Shown: in pieces, positions 53,936 to 63,600 of the stretch
How the letters are laid out: each line of letters starts with the position of its first letter
How positions within the stretch are numbered: position 1 is the first letter of the stretch
NCBI GenBank assembly: GCA_022606425.2
Contig: JAHDVF020000882.1
Span: 248,001-312,000, forward strand
DNA length: 64,000 nucleotides
Reading direction: 5' to 3'
DNA from: Lepidostoma basale
Taxonomy: Eukaryota; Arthropoda; Insecta; Trichoptera; Lepidostomatidae
Translations under genes and position numbers: made by a program
Notes under the pieces: model-generated
What the model was told of the DNA's origin: nothing
Databases searched by the model: none
The model's input: only the letters and a program-made list of their open reading frames with translations

Positions 53936-54326
53936 TTTTGAAGATAGATACAGAAGCACTCGAAATGTGGCTCCATCGCAGAATGTTGCGGATCTCATGA
54001 ATGATATGATCACCAACAATGAGGAGCTACATAGATCCAGAGTAAGAAGAAAATTGTTGTCCGATGTGAAGTCTAGAAAGATGGCATTGTTGAGCCACTT
54101 CTCCGCAACGAGAAATACGATCTGCTGCATCTCATCATAATAGGGAAGATAGAGGGTAGGCGCAGTGTGGGAAGACCCCAGATTACCTGGCTTGAGAATA
54201 TCAACGAATGGACGGGAGTTTTGGGGGTGGGGGAGTTGTTCCGTCTGGCACATGACAGAGAGGCCTACGCCAGGGTGATAGCAGACGTCGGGGGAACCTG
54301 GCATGGCACTCAAAAGAAGAAGAATA
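53936..54326 (+). mobile_element. LINE-B related 3' end
   Basis: The codons ALEMWLHRRMLRIS, then shifted frames and from 54167 MGRPQITWLENINEWTGVLG, VGELFRLAHDREAYARVIAD and VGGTWHGTQKKK end in GAAGAAGAAT. It matches the family at 14234-14560. Several frameshifts are present. Confidence 0.8.
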
Positions 54327-54943
54327 ATAGTACCTGCATGGTGATTCTATCCTGTCGGGACTGTCGCGCGCACATGATGTTGTATATTTTTTGCACTTTT
54401 TAAAATATTATTTATATATTATTCGATGTTCATATCATGATAAAACTATTTTTATAGCTAATTATAATACAATAGTTCGCACTGTAGTTTTTATAGCTTC
54501 TGCCTTTTTTGATTTGTTGCAAAAATCGGAAAGGTTTTTTTGATTATTAAAAAAATATGTATGCTTTTTGCCATATTATAATAACAACTAAGAATATTTT
54601 TATACTGTATTTAAAAACATGTAATCTATAGATGAATATAACGAAATAAAACAGCATTTTTAAATATACATATGTCTATAAAAGTCGAACAACCGATAAG
54701 ATAAAAAGAAATGATTTACTATTAATTATTTTATACGTACGTTTTTATATACTCGTACTAAAATATGATTACAAGTTAAATTTGGAACACTGTTTTGATA
54801 TCATAATTTATTTATTTAAATTCTATGAAATTGATGCCTAACTGTATCGTCAAATAATAATATCATCATCAAACACCTGTCGTGACAATTTGATTAAATT
54901 TAAATAAATTAATTGTAATATTATAAGTGTAATTAACCGAATA
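54327..54943. other. Unassigned AT-rich interval
   Basis: No gene or repeat is recognised. Confidence 0.5.
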
Positions 54944-55172
54944 AATAACTAATCCTCACGCCGTTTTCCCAAAGGGGTACGCAAAAACAAGTGACTATCA
55001 CACTCTTCTTTCCTGACATACATTGTTCACTTTCTCAACATTCTTATATCGTGACATACCTGCACGTCGATTTTTCCGACTCCTCACGTGGCCGACATTT
55101 AATGTTTGATTGATTTGATCATGTCACGTTTTTCTCGGTATTCCTCTATTTCGTTTCGTTTATATCGTCAAC
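54944..55172 (-). mobile_element. RTE-A LINE 3' fragment
   Basis: The minus-strand end has the CCTCACGCCGTTTTCCCAAA block, complements of CMNVE and GHVRSRKNRR codons, and GTGACATGATCAAATCAATC. It is 5' truncated. Confidence 0.75.
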
Positions 55173-55173
55173 G

Positions 55174-55210
55174 ATTTGACTCTATTATTGGTATAATAAT
55201 AGAGTCAAAT
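55174..55210. repeat. Perfect 16-bp hairpin
   Basis: ATTTGACTCTATTATT and AATAATAGAGTCAAAT are exact complements around a five-base loop. It lies between an RTE-A end and an H6 element. Confidence 0.9.
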
Positions 55211-55218
55211 CAATTTAT

Positions 55219-55565
55219 TAATTGTTTCTTGAACAAAGATGTAAAACTCCATATTAAATAATTAATACGAAAAAGAATGTCTGTTTAACAATATTACGCC
55301 CTTTTTCCGAAAGCCCTTTTGCCACACTGTTTTATTCTGACACACTTCTCTTGGTTCCACCACACACATATAATGAGTCGCACACGTCTGTTTTCTAAAA
55401 TTTCATGGCAATTACATATTTCCCTTACTAAGTCATTTTGTATATTATATTTGATTGTCAAGAGTATTTGCAAGGCAAAACATTTGATAATTCCCCTAAA
55501 ATAAAAAAAATAAAAACTTCAAGAAAACGGACGTTTTCATTCGTATCAATTCTTTAAACGCACAT
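55219..55565. repeat. H6 element interrupted by RTE-A
   Basis: The left border reads TTGTTTCTTGAACAAAGATG, TAAAACTCCATATTAAATAA then TTAATACGAA. The right arm ends in GACGTTTTCATTCGTATCAA. The core is decayed. A 99-bp RTE-A end (55287-55385) is nested in the left arm. Confidence 0.72.
55287..55385 (-). mobile_element. RTE-A 3' end nested in H6
   Basis: ACGCCCTTTTTCCGAAAGCC and TTTTGCCACACTGTTTTATT are the complement of the RTE-A terminal codons. GTCTGTTT occurs on both sides (55279-55286 and 55386-55393), which fits an 8-bp target duplication. Confidence 0.65.
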
Positions 55566-55924
55566 TAGAATAGCTTCTCCGGTCCCGTAACTACCAATAT
55601 TAGTTTTACATGTTTAAATAGGGTCCAGCCCGTAAGGGAGTCTATCGCTGTTGAGAGGGTTGACTCGCCTCCCTGGGCCGGGCGCAGTTGACTGAGATAC
55701 CCTCCGCTATCGAATACGTGAAGTTGAACCAAGCAATTAACTACTTTAAATGCAATCTGCCATGCTCTACACAACTTTGCTGTGAGTCTATTTTACGTGA
55801 ATATAATTTAAAACATTCCAGTCACAATACTCTTGCATTTGGAGTTACAAATCAAATCAAAGTAGTTGGTTTTTCTCAAAATACATTACAAACATATTAT
55901 ATTTACAGTTTAAGGAATCTCTTT

Positions 55925-56208
55925 GAGATAAAATACCAGGAACGCATGAGAGATGATTCGACTTTAGGAAGACAAGAAACTTTCCAAAGTCAAGAGTATT
56001 TGTCTTCTGAACGTACTTTCACTAATATGAAAGATTTCGTTCTACAAGGAGATCGTGTCCCAGCAGACTGATTGCTCTTACCACTGGTGTCACCAGAGGC
56101 AGATTGGTTCTGGCAGCCGGTAGGTAAAATAATCTATGCTGGCGCTGTCAGAAATATTTATCAGGAACAAAATAACCAACAGTCCCCACCACGGCCGAGT
56201 TCTCGAAA
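55925..56208 (-). mobile_element. LINE-D2 fragment
   Basis: The minus-strand codons FLIxIYQ..QRQHRLFYLPAAR, NQSASGDTSGKSNQSAGT (shifted) and the complement of FHISESTFRRQILLTLE match LINE-D2. It starts at the ACGCATGAGAGATGATTCGA block of the 3' UTR. Confidence 0.75.
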
Positions 56209-56270
56209 TTATTATTATTCGCACCGCATTCATTTCTTATATTTTCATTCGACACTCTATTCGATATTTA
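56209..56270 (-). mobile_element. RTE-A LINE sliver
   Basis: ATTCGCACCGCATTCATTTC and TTATATTTTCATTCGACACT are the complement of the SNENIRSECGA codons. Confidence 0.7.
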
Positions 56271-56465
56271 AAAGTTATTTCATACAGAAATGAAAACAGG
56301 AAATAATTAATTCGAAGAGCCCATTAAATTCAATTTAATACATTACATGGTGTACTAGAAAAATAAAAACCATAAAAAAATACGTTCAGCTGTAAAAATA
56401 ATTGAATTTATTCTAACTTCTCTGTATTCAATTATTTTTTCGAATATGAAAAATTTATTTGTACT

Positions 56466-56835
56466 GAATATATTTCTCTTCTTCTTCTTCTTCATTCTGC
56501 CAACCCTTTTGCGACGAGCTGAAGCACGGTGTACATATTGCCTCTCATTACATGGCCTAAATATGATATTTTACGGAGCTTAACAGTGGTGAATAGTTCT
56601 CTTTTTGCACTGGCTCTACGTAATTCATCAGTGTTTGTTATCATATCGGTCCAAGATATTATTAATGTTCTACGGTGGATCCACATTTCAAACGCTTCAA
56701 GGTTTATAATATTAACTTTAAGAGTCCACAACTCTGCACTGTAAAGTAAGACCGACCATACGTAACATTTGACCATACATTGACTCAGCTTTAGGTTTAT
56801 ATTGTGGTCACAAAGAAGGGCGCCATACACACACG
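56466..56835 (-). mobile_element. LINE-B related fragment
   Basis: The minus-strand frame of 112 codons reads MYGALLCDHNINLKLSQCMV, KCYVWSVLLYSAELWTLKVN, LEAFEMWIHRRTLIISWTDM, ITNTDELRRASAKRELFTTV and KLRKISYLGHVMRGNMYTVL. It ends in a (GAA)n tail (minus strand) at 56478-56492. Overlapping codons are seen at 41580-42035. Confidence 0.86.
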
Positions 56836-57176
56836 TTCATTGTTTCATTTTCCTGACTTTTGTACATGTCCGACATTTAAAATAATATTAAATTAGTCAT
56901 TGTCGTTTCTTAGTCTCGTCATTAGTCATCTCGTTTTCATCATATTTAATTATTTCTTTCTAAATGCCCAAACTATCTTTAAAATTCTCACATCCTCCCA
57001 GGTATTATCTTCTTAGATCGTGGTTTGTCACTATCGTATAAAGATTTACCGCACATCGTAAGGGTATTCTTTCTGTACATTTAAGCTTTCTCTTCTTTTG
57101 CCGTCTCTATATTTCACTTCCAGATGTGTTGGTGCAAGAACGCCACTATGCACTGCAATCTAAGCTTATGTAATAT
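56836..57176 (-). mobile_element. RTE-A LINE fragment, strongly decayed
   Basis: The blocks GTCCGACATTTAAAATAATA, ATGCCCAAACTATCTTTAAA and the TTGGTGCAAGAACGCCACTA start region are in the right order. Many indels are present and the 3' end is missing. Confidence 0.65.
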
Positions 57177-57399
57177 GGTTTTGTTTGCTTTGAGAACTTC
57201 AAACGCATCATTACACTTCACTATATTGCTTGCAATAACCATTCTTTGAGTATCCCTCTACATTTGTTCATCCTTCGTAAACACAATTACCAAATTAATC
57301 TAATGATTTTACGTACATAACTTGATGGCTGTTCATTTAACATTAAATTAAATAAAATGTAATTTTAATTGATTAACTGCTTTCACGTGTTGACTTTAA
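57177..57399. other. Unassigned AT-rich spacer
   Basis: No gene or repeat is recognised. Confidence 0.5.
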
Positions 57400-57455
57400 T
57401 TCTGCTTTAGTTTTGCCAGGCTAACTGGCATGGAAATACTGGTGACATTGTAATA
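57400..57455 (-). repeat. H7 dispersed repeat, copy 2
   Basis: On the minus strand ATGCCAGTTAGCCTGGCAAA matches the H7 hairpin (GCCAG..CTGGC) seen at 16715. GAAA has become CAAAA. Decayed. Confidence 0.4.
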
Positions 57456-57639
57456 AACTTTATAGTTTATATTTATACAGATCAAGGGTGTTAGGGTGTA
57501 AAAATTACTAAATTTAAATATTAAAATTACTGTCTATTTAAATGTTTTGTTTAAGTACAATGGAATTTTAACTAAAAACAGCGTGTTTGAAATATTGATA
57601 TAATTATTATTAACACAACTGAATTTAAATGTAATATTT

Positions 57640-57743
57640 CATTCATCTTTGACAGTGTGACAATCACTCTGCCATCGTCGTGGATCGAACCCGGGACCTT
57701 TGGAATGGAAGTCAGAGCTCTTACCGCTCTGCCACCAAGGTCT
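57640..57743 (-). repeat. SINE-1 head
   Basis: On the minus strand ACCTTGGTGGCAGAGCGGTA (box A) and TCCCGGGTTCGATCC (box B) lie at SINE spacing, followed by AGAGTGATTGTCACACTGTC of the SINE body. The 3' part is missing. It is not a tRNA gene, because no acceptor stem forms. Confidence 0.78.
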
Positions 57744-57769
57744 TAGACTTAGTCCGCATTATCATGTTA

Positions 57770-58210
57770 GAACATTAGTGTGGAGTGTTTTACTGTACGG
57801 CTGCGAGACTTGGTGCCTGGGCGAAAGAGAACGAAAAAGGCTGGAGGCATTTGAGATGTGAACCTACCGACGAGTTGCCCATGTTTCATGGAGGGACCAC
57901 ATTACAAATGAAGAAATTCTCAGCAGAGTTGAAGAGAGTAGACAAGTGTTGAACACCATAGCGGTGAGGCGCGCAAAATGGATTGGTCATGTGTTGCGAC
58001 ACGAATGTTTCCTGCATAATGTGTTGGAGGGAATGGTCAAGGAATCGATTGGCAGAGGACGACCTCGCCAAGAGTACCAGATTTACCCAGATATGGGCTG
58101 CACCACTTGTGCGGAGTTGAAGAGAGTTGCCGAGGATCGAGCGGAGTGGAAGAGGAGATGCGTCACCTTGCAGCAGACCAATCGCTAGATTGAGACCGGA
58201 GAGAGAGTAC
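57770..58210 (+). mobile_element. LINE-B C-terminal fragment
   Basis: It is near-identical to 5570-5975: VWSVLLYGCETWCLGERERK, LEAFEM, a stop (TGG to TGA), then HITNEEILSRVEESRQVLNT, IAVRRAKWIGHVLRHECFLH, NVLEGMVKESIGRGRPRQEY and RVAEDRAEWKRRCVTLQQTN. The last part is open over 80 codons. One stop codon breaks the frame. Confidence 0.86.
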
Positions 58211-58939
58211 AAATTCATCGTCTCTTTTTTTAAATATTTAATTTTATAATAGAGTTGCAGATTATTTTACTTTCTTTCAATTCGCTAATTAAGATGAGAA
58301 ATTTTAATTATTAGTTAAAACATTGAATTACAAAGATCTAAAAAAAGCGTTTGTGCAGCAGATAATCTTTTGTAAATAAATGAACACATTTTCTAAAATG
58401 TGTTTAAAATGTATTACCGAGTACGTAAAGAGATGGCGCCGTATAAGTGAACTAACTCAAAAGGGAAAAAGGGAAGCGTCCGCTTTTAGGAAATTCCTTC
58501 CTTTCTATTTTATATTCTCAGAGATTATTGTAAATCTATCTGACAGACAGAGTTATTTACGGAGTGTATCTCTTTCAAGTATGCGTATGTACCAAAGTTT
58601 GCAAAACAGAACCGGGCGTGGCTGGTTTATCAAAATATCGCGTGGGATCTTATACTTGTTGGATGGAATTCTTGTCCCACAAAATAATACGCAGTTTGTG
58701 TATTTTATTATTTTATATTTTTATATTGTACCCGCGTACAATGAATTTTGATTTTTAACAATTATTCTGATTTTGATAAGCATGTAATTAATAAAATATA
58801 TGCAAAAGAAACAAATGCTATTTAAATTTAAAAAAAGATTAAATAATTAAAATGAAGAATTATGTATACTGTTTCTTAAGTGAACACGCTTAAATCTACA
58901 TTAAATTAATAGTAATTAATACGTAATTTTTTTTAAGTT
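58211..58939. other. Unassigned interval
   Basis: No gene is confirmed. A 123-codon frame at 58380-58751 has no recognised motif. It could be chance or an unknown remnant. Confidence 0.4.
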
Positions 58940-59225
58940 TACGAGTTTTAATTAATACGAATGAAAACGCCTGTTCTCTAAAATTTTTATTATAATTTAA
59001 TAGTATGGCATTTTCACCTTGCTGAGGCATTATAAAATGTATTTATGTATCATTTTAATTTGATACTGACTTGCAAAAGGCAAAAAAAAACATGTCTTTC
59101 TATGCTATAATAAAACTTCTAAAAGGCAGACGTTTTCATTCGTATTAATGATTTAATATGGAGTTTTACATCATCGTTCAATAAACAATAAATCAATTAT
59201 ACATGTTGCTGATTCTTTAAAAGGC
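58940..59225. repeat. H6 palindromic element with full arms
   Basis: The left arm ATTAATACGAATGAAAACGC and the right arm GACGTTTTCATTCGTATTAA are inverted. The right border runs ATGATTTAATATGGAGTTTT then ACATCATCGTTCAATAAACA. The centre is diverged and the hammerhead-like core is lost. Confidence 0.75.
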
Positions 59226-59549
59226 GACTTAGAAATAAAAAAAGACTTAAAAAAAGTTAAGTATTTCTCATTGTTGAATGCCTTCTTTATAAATGGTTTT
59301 AGCTCACTGTTTAAGTAACATCAAATAAACCCATTTATATTTCAAAAAACTACATACCCTCAGCAATTTCACAGATGTACAAGCAGTTTATAAATTTATC
59401 AAAGCGAAAAGAATTTGTCTTCGAGAACGTGTTGCGTATTAAAAAAAAATTCCGTATTCGTCATTATTTTTAGTTGTGTATTCTCATTTGATTAATCTCT
59501 GAAAAATATTGTGTTTTCACGACATGGTATAATTTTATTGTGATAAAAA

Positions 59550-59600
59550 AATCGTTCTAAGTAGGATATGTAAGGTCCGAAACATGTTAAAGAAAAGTGC
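59550..59600 (+). repeat. Decayed hammerhead-like motif
   Basis: CTAAGTAGGA, TATGTAAGG, TCC, GAAA, CATG, TT follows the same order as H2/H8 units, with a broken first box. Confidence 0.4.
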
Positions 59601-59639
59601 AAGCATAATAAATGTTGGGAAAATGCAATGGCTTCCATA

Positions 59640-59770
59640 AGTAATTCAGAAGCATTTATTGTTTCATGAACAATGGTGTAAAACTCCTCATAAAATTATT
59701 AATATGAATCATGACGTTTGTTTTTAGGAAGTTCTATAAGAATTTTTATTTTCGGAAGGCAGAATATTGG
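59640..59770. repeat. H6 half unit
   Basis: ATTGTTTCATGAACAATGGT then GTAAAACTCCTCATAAAATT, the TTAATATGAATCATGACG block and TTTTTAGGAAGTTCTATAAG match the left H6 arm. The right arm is missing. Confidence 0.6.
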
Positions 59771-59892
59771 ACAATGAAATAACCAAGCTAGGTCACGATT
59801 GACTCTTAAATAAACAATTCTGTGCTAATATATAAATATGCTCGTATTATTTTTTCTTCTATATTCGCCTTCACTTTGTGTACATGGTTCAA

Positions 59893-60050
59893 ATTTGAAC
59901 TAAATAACTAACTAACCATCACGCCGTCTCCCCGAAGGGGTAGGCAGAAAGAATGGACTGCCACACTTTTACCGATGCGGCACTCCATCCTTCTCTTTTC
60001 GCCCCCGCGGGAGACGCGGTGTGAGGGTTGCGAACCTCATCGCCACATCA
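59893..60050 (-). mobile_element. SINE-2 chimeric element, copy 3
   Basis: On the minus strand the body GATGAGGTTCGCAACCCTCA, CCGCGTCTCCCGCGGGGGCG, AAAAGAGAAGGATGGAGTGC and CGCATCGGTAAAAGTGTGGC continues into the RTE-A end with a (TTAG)n tail. It is 5' truncated in the body. It retains a CGCATCG segment absent from copy 1. Confidence 0.75.
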
Positions 60051-60564
60051 CACCCTTCAATAAATATATAAATAACTGACATATTTCAATAAAATTCATG
60101 ACTTCACATTGTCGAATTGTCAACAAATAAATTTAAATGTTAATTAAAATCGATAACAGTAGATGTATAATACATTATTGCATTTTATGCATTGCAGAAA
60201 ATAACATTTTTAAAAAAGCTCTAAAGTATTTCAGTATTCACAAAAAGTATAGCAAAAGCCCCGCTGTGAAATTTGAATAACTGATAAATTCTGCAATAAA
60301 ATAAAGAAAGCTCCCTTCATTGTATCCACTCAACGATTTGGAAAAGAAAAGCTTAGTAGAAGAAAGAGTTGTTAGCCTAAAGGATTTAGCCGCTACTCTG
60401 GGGCTTACGGCTCCCTTGGACAGAAAAGCTAGATTCAAATTCAAGAAAATTTTAAAACTATTTTGGAGTGAATTTATTTTTAAATTTCAATTCTCTTTGC
60501 AGTCGCAAAGATGTTTTATCAATCAATGACTTACAATATATAAAATCTTATTTTACCACACCAA
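60051..60564. other. Unassigned interval
   Basis: No gene is confirmed. A short frame at 60320-60529 is not recognised. It could be the interior of LINE-E, whose tail follows. Confidence 0.4.
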
Positions 60565-60632
60565 GCGCCCTTGAGGTGAGCTATTCACGAAAACGGCGCT
60601 ATACAAATTAGCCTAATTATTATTATTATTAT
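60565..60632 (+). repeat. LINE-E 3' tail
   Basis: GCGCCCTTGAGGTGAGCTAT then TCACGAAAACGGCGCT and an (ATT)n tail match 62505-62572. GCGCC and GGCGC can pair. Confidence 0.78.
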
Positions 60633-61099
60633 CTCTTAAAAAGCTATATAGTAAGTCGGACTTATTATTGACCCAATAAATGAGATGATTTAAAATTTGA
60701 GTTATGATCAAAAACAAGTTTTTTATTGTATTAAGGGTTTTAATAATGGGTGAAAACTGAAAGTAATTATTTAAATGTAAGGATATCTCCATATTGAGCA
60801 AAAAAAAATTTCTTCTGAGAATTCCATTTGTTATTATTGTTTAAAATATATAATAAAAAATGCGTCGATTCTACACTTTGAATATTTTTCTTTGCTAACC
60901 AACAATAGTGTTATTTATAACTACGTGTATCACAATTTTTATGAATATGCACAACATTTTGTGTCTCTTTAATTTTTAGATTTTTTCGTATTTGCAGATT
61001 TTTTAGAATTATAAATAATAATAATAAAAAAAGTTTTGAAAACCACCTTTGTTTTTTTTATCTCACCACGAGAACAACACCACTTTAAAAAAAAAAATA
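60633..61099. other. Unassigned AT-rich interval
   Basis: No gene or repeat is recognised. Confidence 0.5.
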
Positions 61100-61150
61100 G
61101 ACAGCTACCGTTTTTCCAGGCTTGCTGGCATTGACAGACTGGTTCTGGTT
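61100..61150 (-). repeat. H7 dispersed repeat, copy 3
   Basis: On the minus strand CTGTCAATGCCAGCAAGCCT then GGAAAAACGG matches H7 at 16715. Decayed. Confidence 0.38.
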
Positions 61151-62204
61151 ATACCTATACACGTTTTTAATGAATGTTCTCCACGATTGAATAATCATGA
61201 AATTATTTTCATAGCGTGATAATTTCATTCATGCATTGATGTATGATATAAAAGTTATGCATTGTATAAAGCGATTTTTAAATGCAGATTTGTTTATTTT
61301 ATTTTATCACGTAAAGATTTTTTGTTGCTGTATGAATTATGTTGGGTGTTCACGCGCCATGCTTGGCGTTCGCGCGAAATACTCGCAAGATCACATTATT
61401 TGGAAACATTTTCCGTTGTGTGACTGCATTCAGTACACTCCAAATCCTCTTACGCCACTTGTAAGCCGCGCTGGCGTACATTAGCGCATACGGATACAAT
61501 ATTTCGTGGGCGTGTAGTGTACAGTGGGACTACAAAATATTATAACTACATTTGTATAATTTGACCAACTAAACTTTTTTCAGTTCCGTTCGGTTTTTGA
61601 AATGATAATGGATTCCATTCCAGCCGTTATTCTGAAAGTAGAATAGTCCACTTATGAAAAAATTTAGTAAATATTAATTTAGGTAATGTATTAATATCCT
61701 CTTTTTATATTCATAATTATATTATACATTCAATGGACCACGGCTTTAAAAAAAAATTATTAATGTAAAATCGTTTAATACTTTTTTTATAAACAAGATA
61801 TACAACTCTTTAAAACTAGAGGTTCTGTAAATATTCAAATGTTTGTTCATAAGAATTGATTTTAAGGGTAACTTACAGCGATATCAATAACATATATTAG
61901 AAAGAAAAAAAACAAACACAAAAAATCAAGTGTGACGAATTACATGCTACCACAAATATAAAATAAAAGTTGACAATTAACAGATGACAGTATAAAACAA
62001 TAATGTAGTTAAACTAAGACAGTATGAGGCTAAAAAACATATTTAAGAGTCTTATTTTTCAATCTTATTTTTAATTATACCAAGAGATGTCAACCTTACT
62101 AATAATGCGGAGCTAATAATGTATTATGCCAAAGGTGGGCTTAATTATTATATTATTTTGTAAGAATTGTGGAGTACGGAGAACAAAACGATTTTTGGAC
62201 TTGA
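61151..62204. other. Unassigned interval
   Basis: No gene is supported. Bases 61325-61530 are GC-richer and single-copy in this window. The rest is AT-rich. Confidence 0.45.
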
Positions 62205-62300
62205 GGTTATCATAATCATCTTACTCATCATCATCATCAACATCATCATCATCATCATCATCATTATGATCATTATAATTATTATCATCATCATCACAGT
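62205..62300. repeat. (CAT)n/(ATT)n microsatellite
   Basis: About 95 bp of CAT and ATT triplets. Ile- or Met-rich frames over it are artefacts. Confidence 0.93.
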
Positions 62301-62311
62301 ATCATCCATCA

Positions 62312-62572
62312 GGTTGGAACAATCTCCCTTCACACCTCAGATGCATAAATGATCCGACAGATTTCAGATTTAAGCTGAAAACCCATCTTTTTCGTATTTC
62401 ATACCCAATTTAAAACATGTATATTTTGTAATATTAAACTTTCTAACCGATCGCGAATATCAACCAAATGCAGCGTTCAAATTTAGATTTAAAACACATC
62501 TTAATGCGCCTTTGAGGTGATTACATCATAAAAACGGCGCTTTAAAAGTTTGCATGTTATTATTATTATAAT
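62312..62572 (+). mobile_element. LINE-E 3' end
   Basis: An open stretch to the stop at 62411-62413 reads GWNNLPSHLRC then FRFKLKTHLFRISYPI. WNxLP..(L)R ... FxxxLKTHLF is the C-terminal signature of CR1/L2/I-like LINE ORFs. A ~160-bp 3' UTR ends in the TGCGCCTTTGAGGTGATTAC hairpin tail and (ATT)n. It is truncated just before the W at a microsatellite. Confidence 0.82.
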
Positions 62573-62577
62573 TATCA

Positions 62578-62830
62578 TCAGCCTTTAGTCGTCCAGTATT
62601 GGACAAAGGCCTCCCTTCTCGACTTCCATAACTCTCTATCCCTCGCCGCTCTGTGCTATTGACTTCCTTCTACTCTCTTGATGTCATCAGACCATCTTGC
62701 TGTGGTCTGCCAGGATTTCTATGGCCAATTCTCGGTTGCCATTTTAGGGTGCGTTTGGTCTACCCATTATCCATTGTCAGTTGTCATCAACGAGGCTATT
62801 TTGCACGCTAAGGCGGCAGGGTTGAGGTTA
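62578..62830 (-). mobile_element. LINE-F (RTE-like) 3' end
   Basis: The minus-strand codons ARWSDDIKRVEGSQ, then HRAARDRELWKSRREAFVQY and WTTKG end at a stop. This is the RTE-type ORF end ('EAFVQYW'). Codons further upstream are in broken frames. Confidence 0.8.
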
Positions 62831-63252
62831 TATTATTTTTCATATGTAAATTAATGACACATAGGGATGGCGAATATACAAAAAAACTTTTATTAATTCG
62901 TGTCTAATAATAATAAAAAAAAAAAAGTTATTATAATAACTTTCTTCTATGTTCGCCGTACTTTGTGTTGTAGATGTTTTATTTGTCTTTTTCTTTTTAT
63001 ATACTTTGAATCTACAACACTAACTTAAAAAAAAATATAAACATCAGACATGTTTTGGACAACCAGTTCTTCCTCAGTGAAATTATAAAGATAAATATAT
63101 AAACTATTATAAAATTGTGTAAAAATATGATCAGTTTTGACAGATGTTATAATAAAAAGATTTATTTTGAAACATTTGTGCTTTTGATGTCATTATTTTT
63201 AATTAAATGAATTTTGAAATTTTGTATGTTTATATTATAATATAATAGAAAT

Positions 63253-63336
63253 ATGACTTTGAGCTATTTCGAAATTTTAGAAATTAAGAAAGCAATTGAA
63301 AATAATGAAAATATTATAAAAAATCAAATAAAATAA
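63253..63336 (+). pseudogene. PLE GIY-YIG protein C-terminal remnant
   Basis: The frame to the stop at 63334-63336 reads LSYFEILEIKKAIENNEN then IIKNQIK. A (K)LxYxExLEIKKA..NNEN..(N)xQ stretch is what I recall following the GIY-YIG domain in Penelope-like elements. It compares with KLNNLENLEILKSM at 26200-26458. The upstream domain is missing. Confidence 0.5.
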
Positions 63337-63500
63337 GTTAAGTCCAATCTTTGATCTATTTTCTTTGTTGTAAGTAATCACCAATATGAACTTATAACAA
63401 TATTTGTTATAACAAAAGCTTAAACGTTCCAAAATTTATCTTTAAAACATCTGTCAAAACTGATCGTATTTGTAAACAATTTTAAAATATTTTAAATATG

Positions 63501-63562
63501 TATCTTTACAATATCACTGAGGAAGGACCGGTTGTCCGAAACATGTCTGATATATAAGTATA
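63501..63562 (+). ncRNA. Hammerhead ribozyme motif (type I, minimal), full core
   Basis: Stem I 5' strand ATATCA is at 63511-63516. The core box CTGAGGA is at 63517-63523. A spacer A and stem II GGAC / loop CGGTT / GTCC follow at 63524-63537. GAAA is at 63538-63541. The self-complementary stem III block is CATG, then T and C at 63546-63547 (cleavage after C). Stem I 3' strand TGATAT at 63548-63553 pairs perfectly with ATATCA. All required parts are present. The short stem III suggests action as a dimer, as known for PLE hammerheads. Confidence 0.78.
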
Positions 63563-63600
63563 TAAAAAAGAAAGTGACAAATATTATAATAACTAATTAC

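Larger units (their letters stand above)
62930..63600. mobile_element. H2-type Penelope-like element remnant
   Basis: The left inverted terminal unit (62935-63150, minus) and the right unit (63440-63600, plus) share CAGTTTTGACAGATG, TTATAAAATTGT, CAACCAGTTCTTCCTCAGTG and their complements. The 280 bp between them hold a PLE-like C-terminal coding remnant. The right unit carries the most complete hammerhead motif of the window. The left unit has CAAAA in place of GAAA. Confidence 0.72.

Noticed and set aside
57640..57743. tRNA gene candidates here and at 24650, 35781 and 52366
   Set aside because: Box A and B are present, but no acceptor stem forms and the sequence runs into a shared SINE body.
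58380..58751. 123-codon ORF
   Set aside because: No recognisable domain, overlapping frames are also open, and there is no repeat or exon context.
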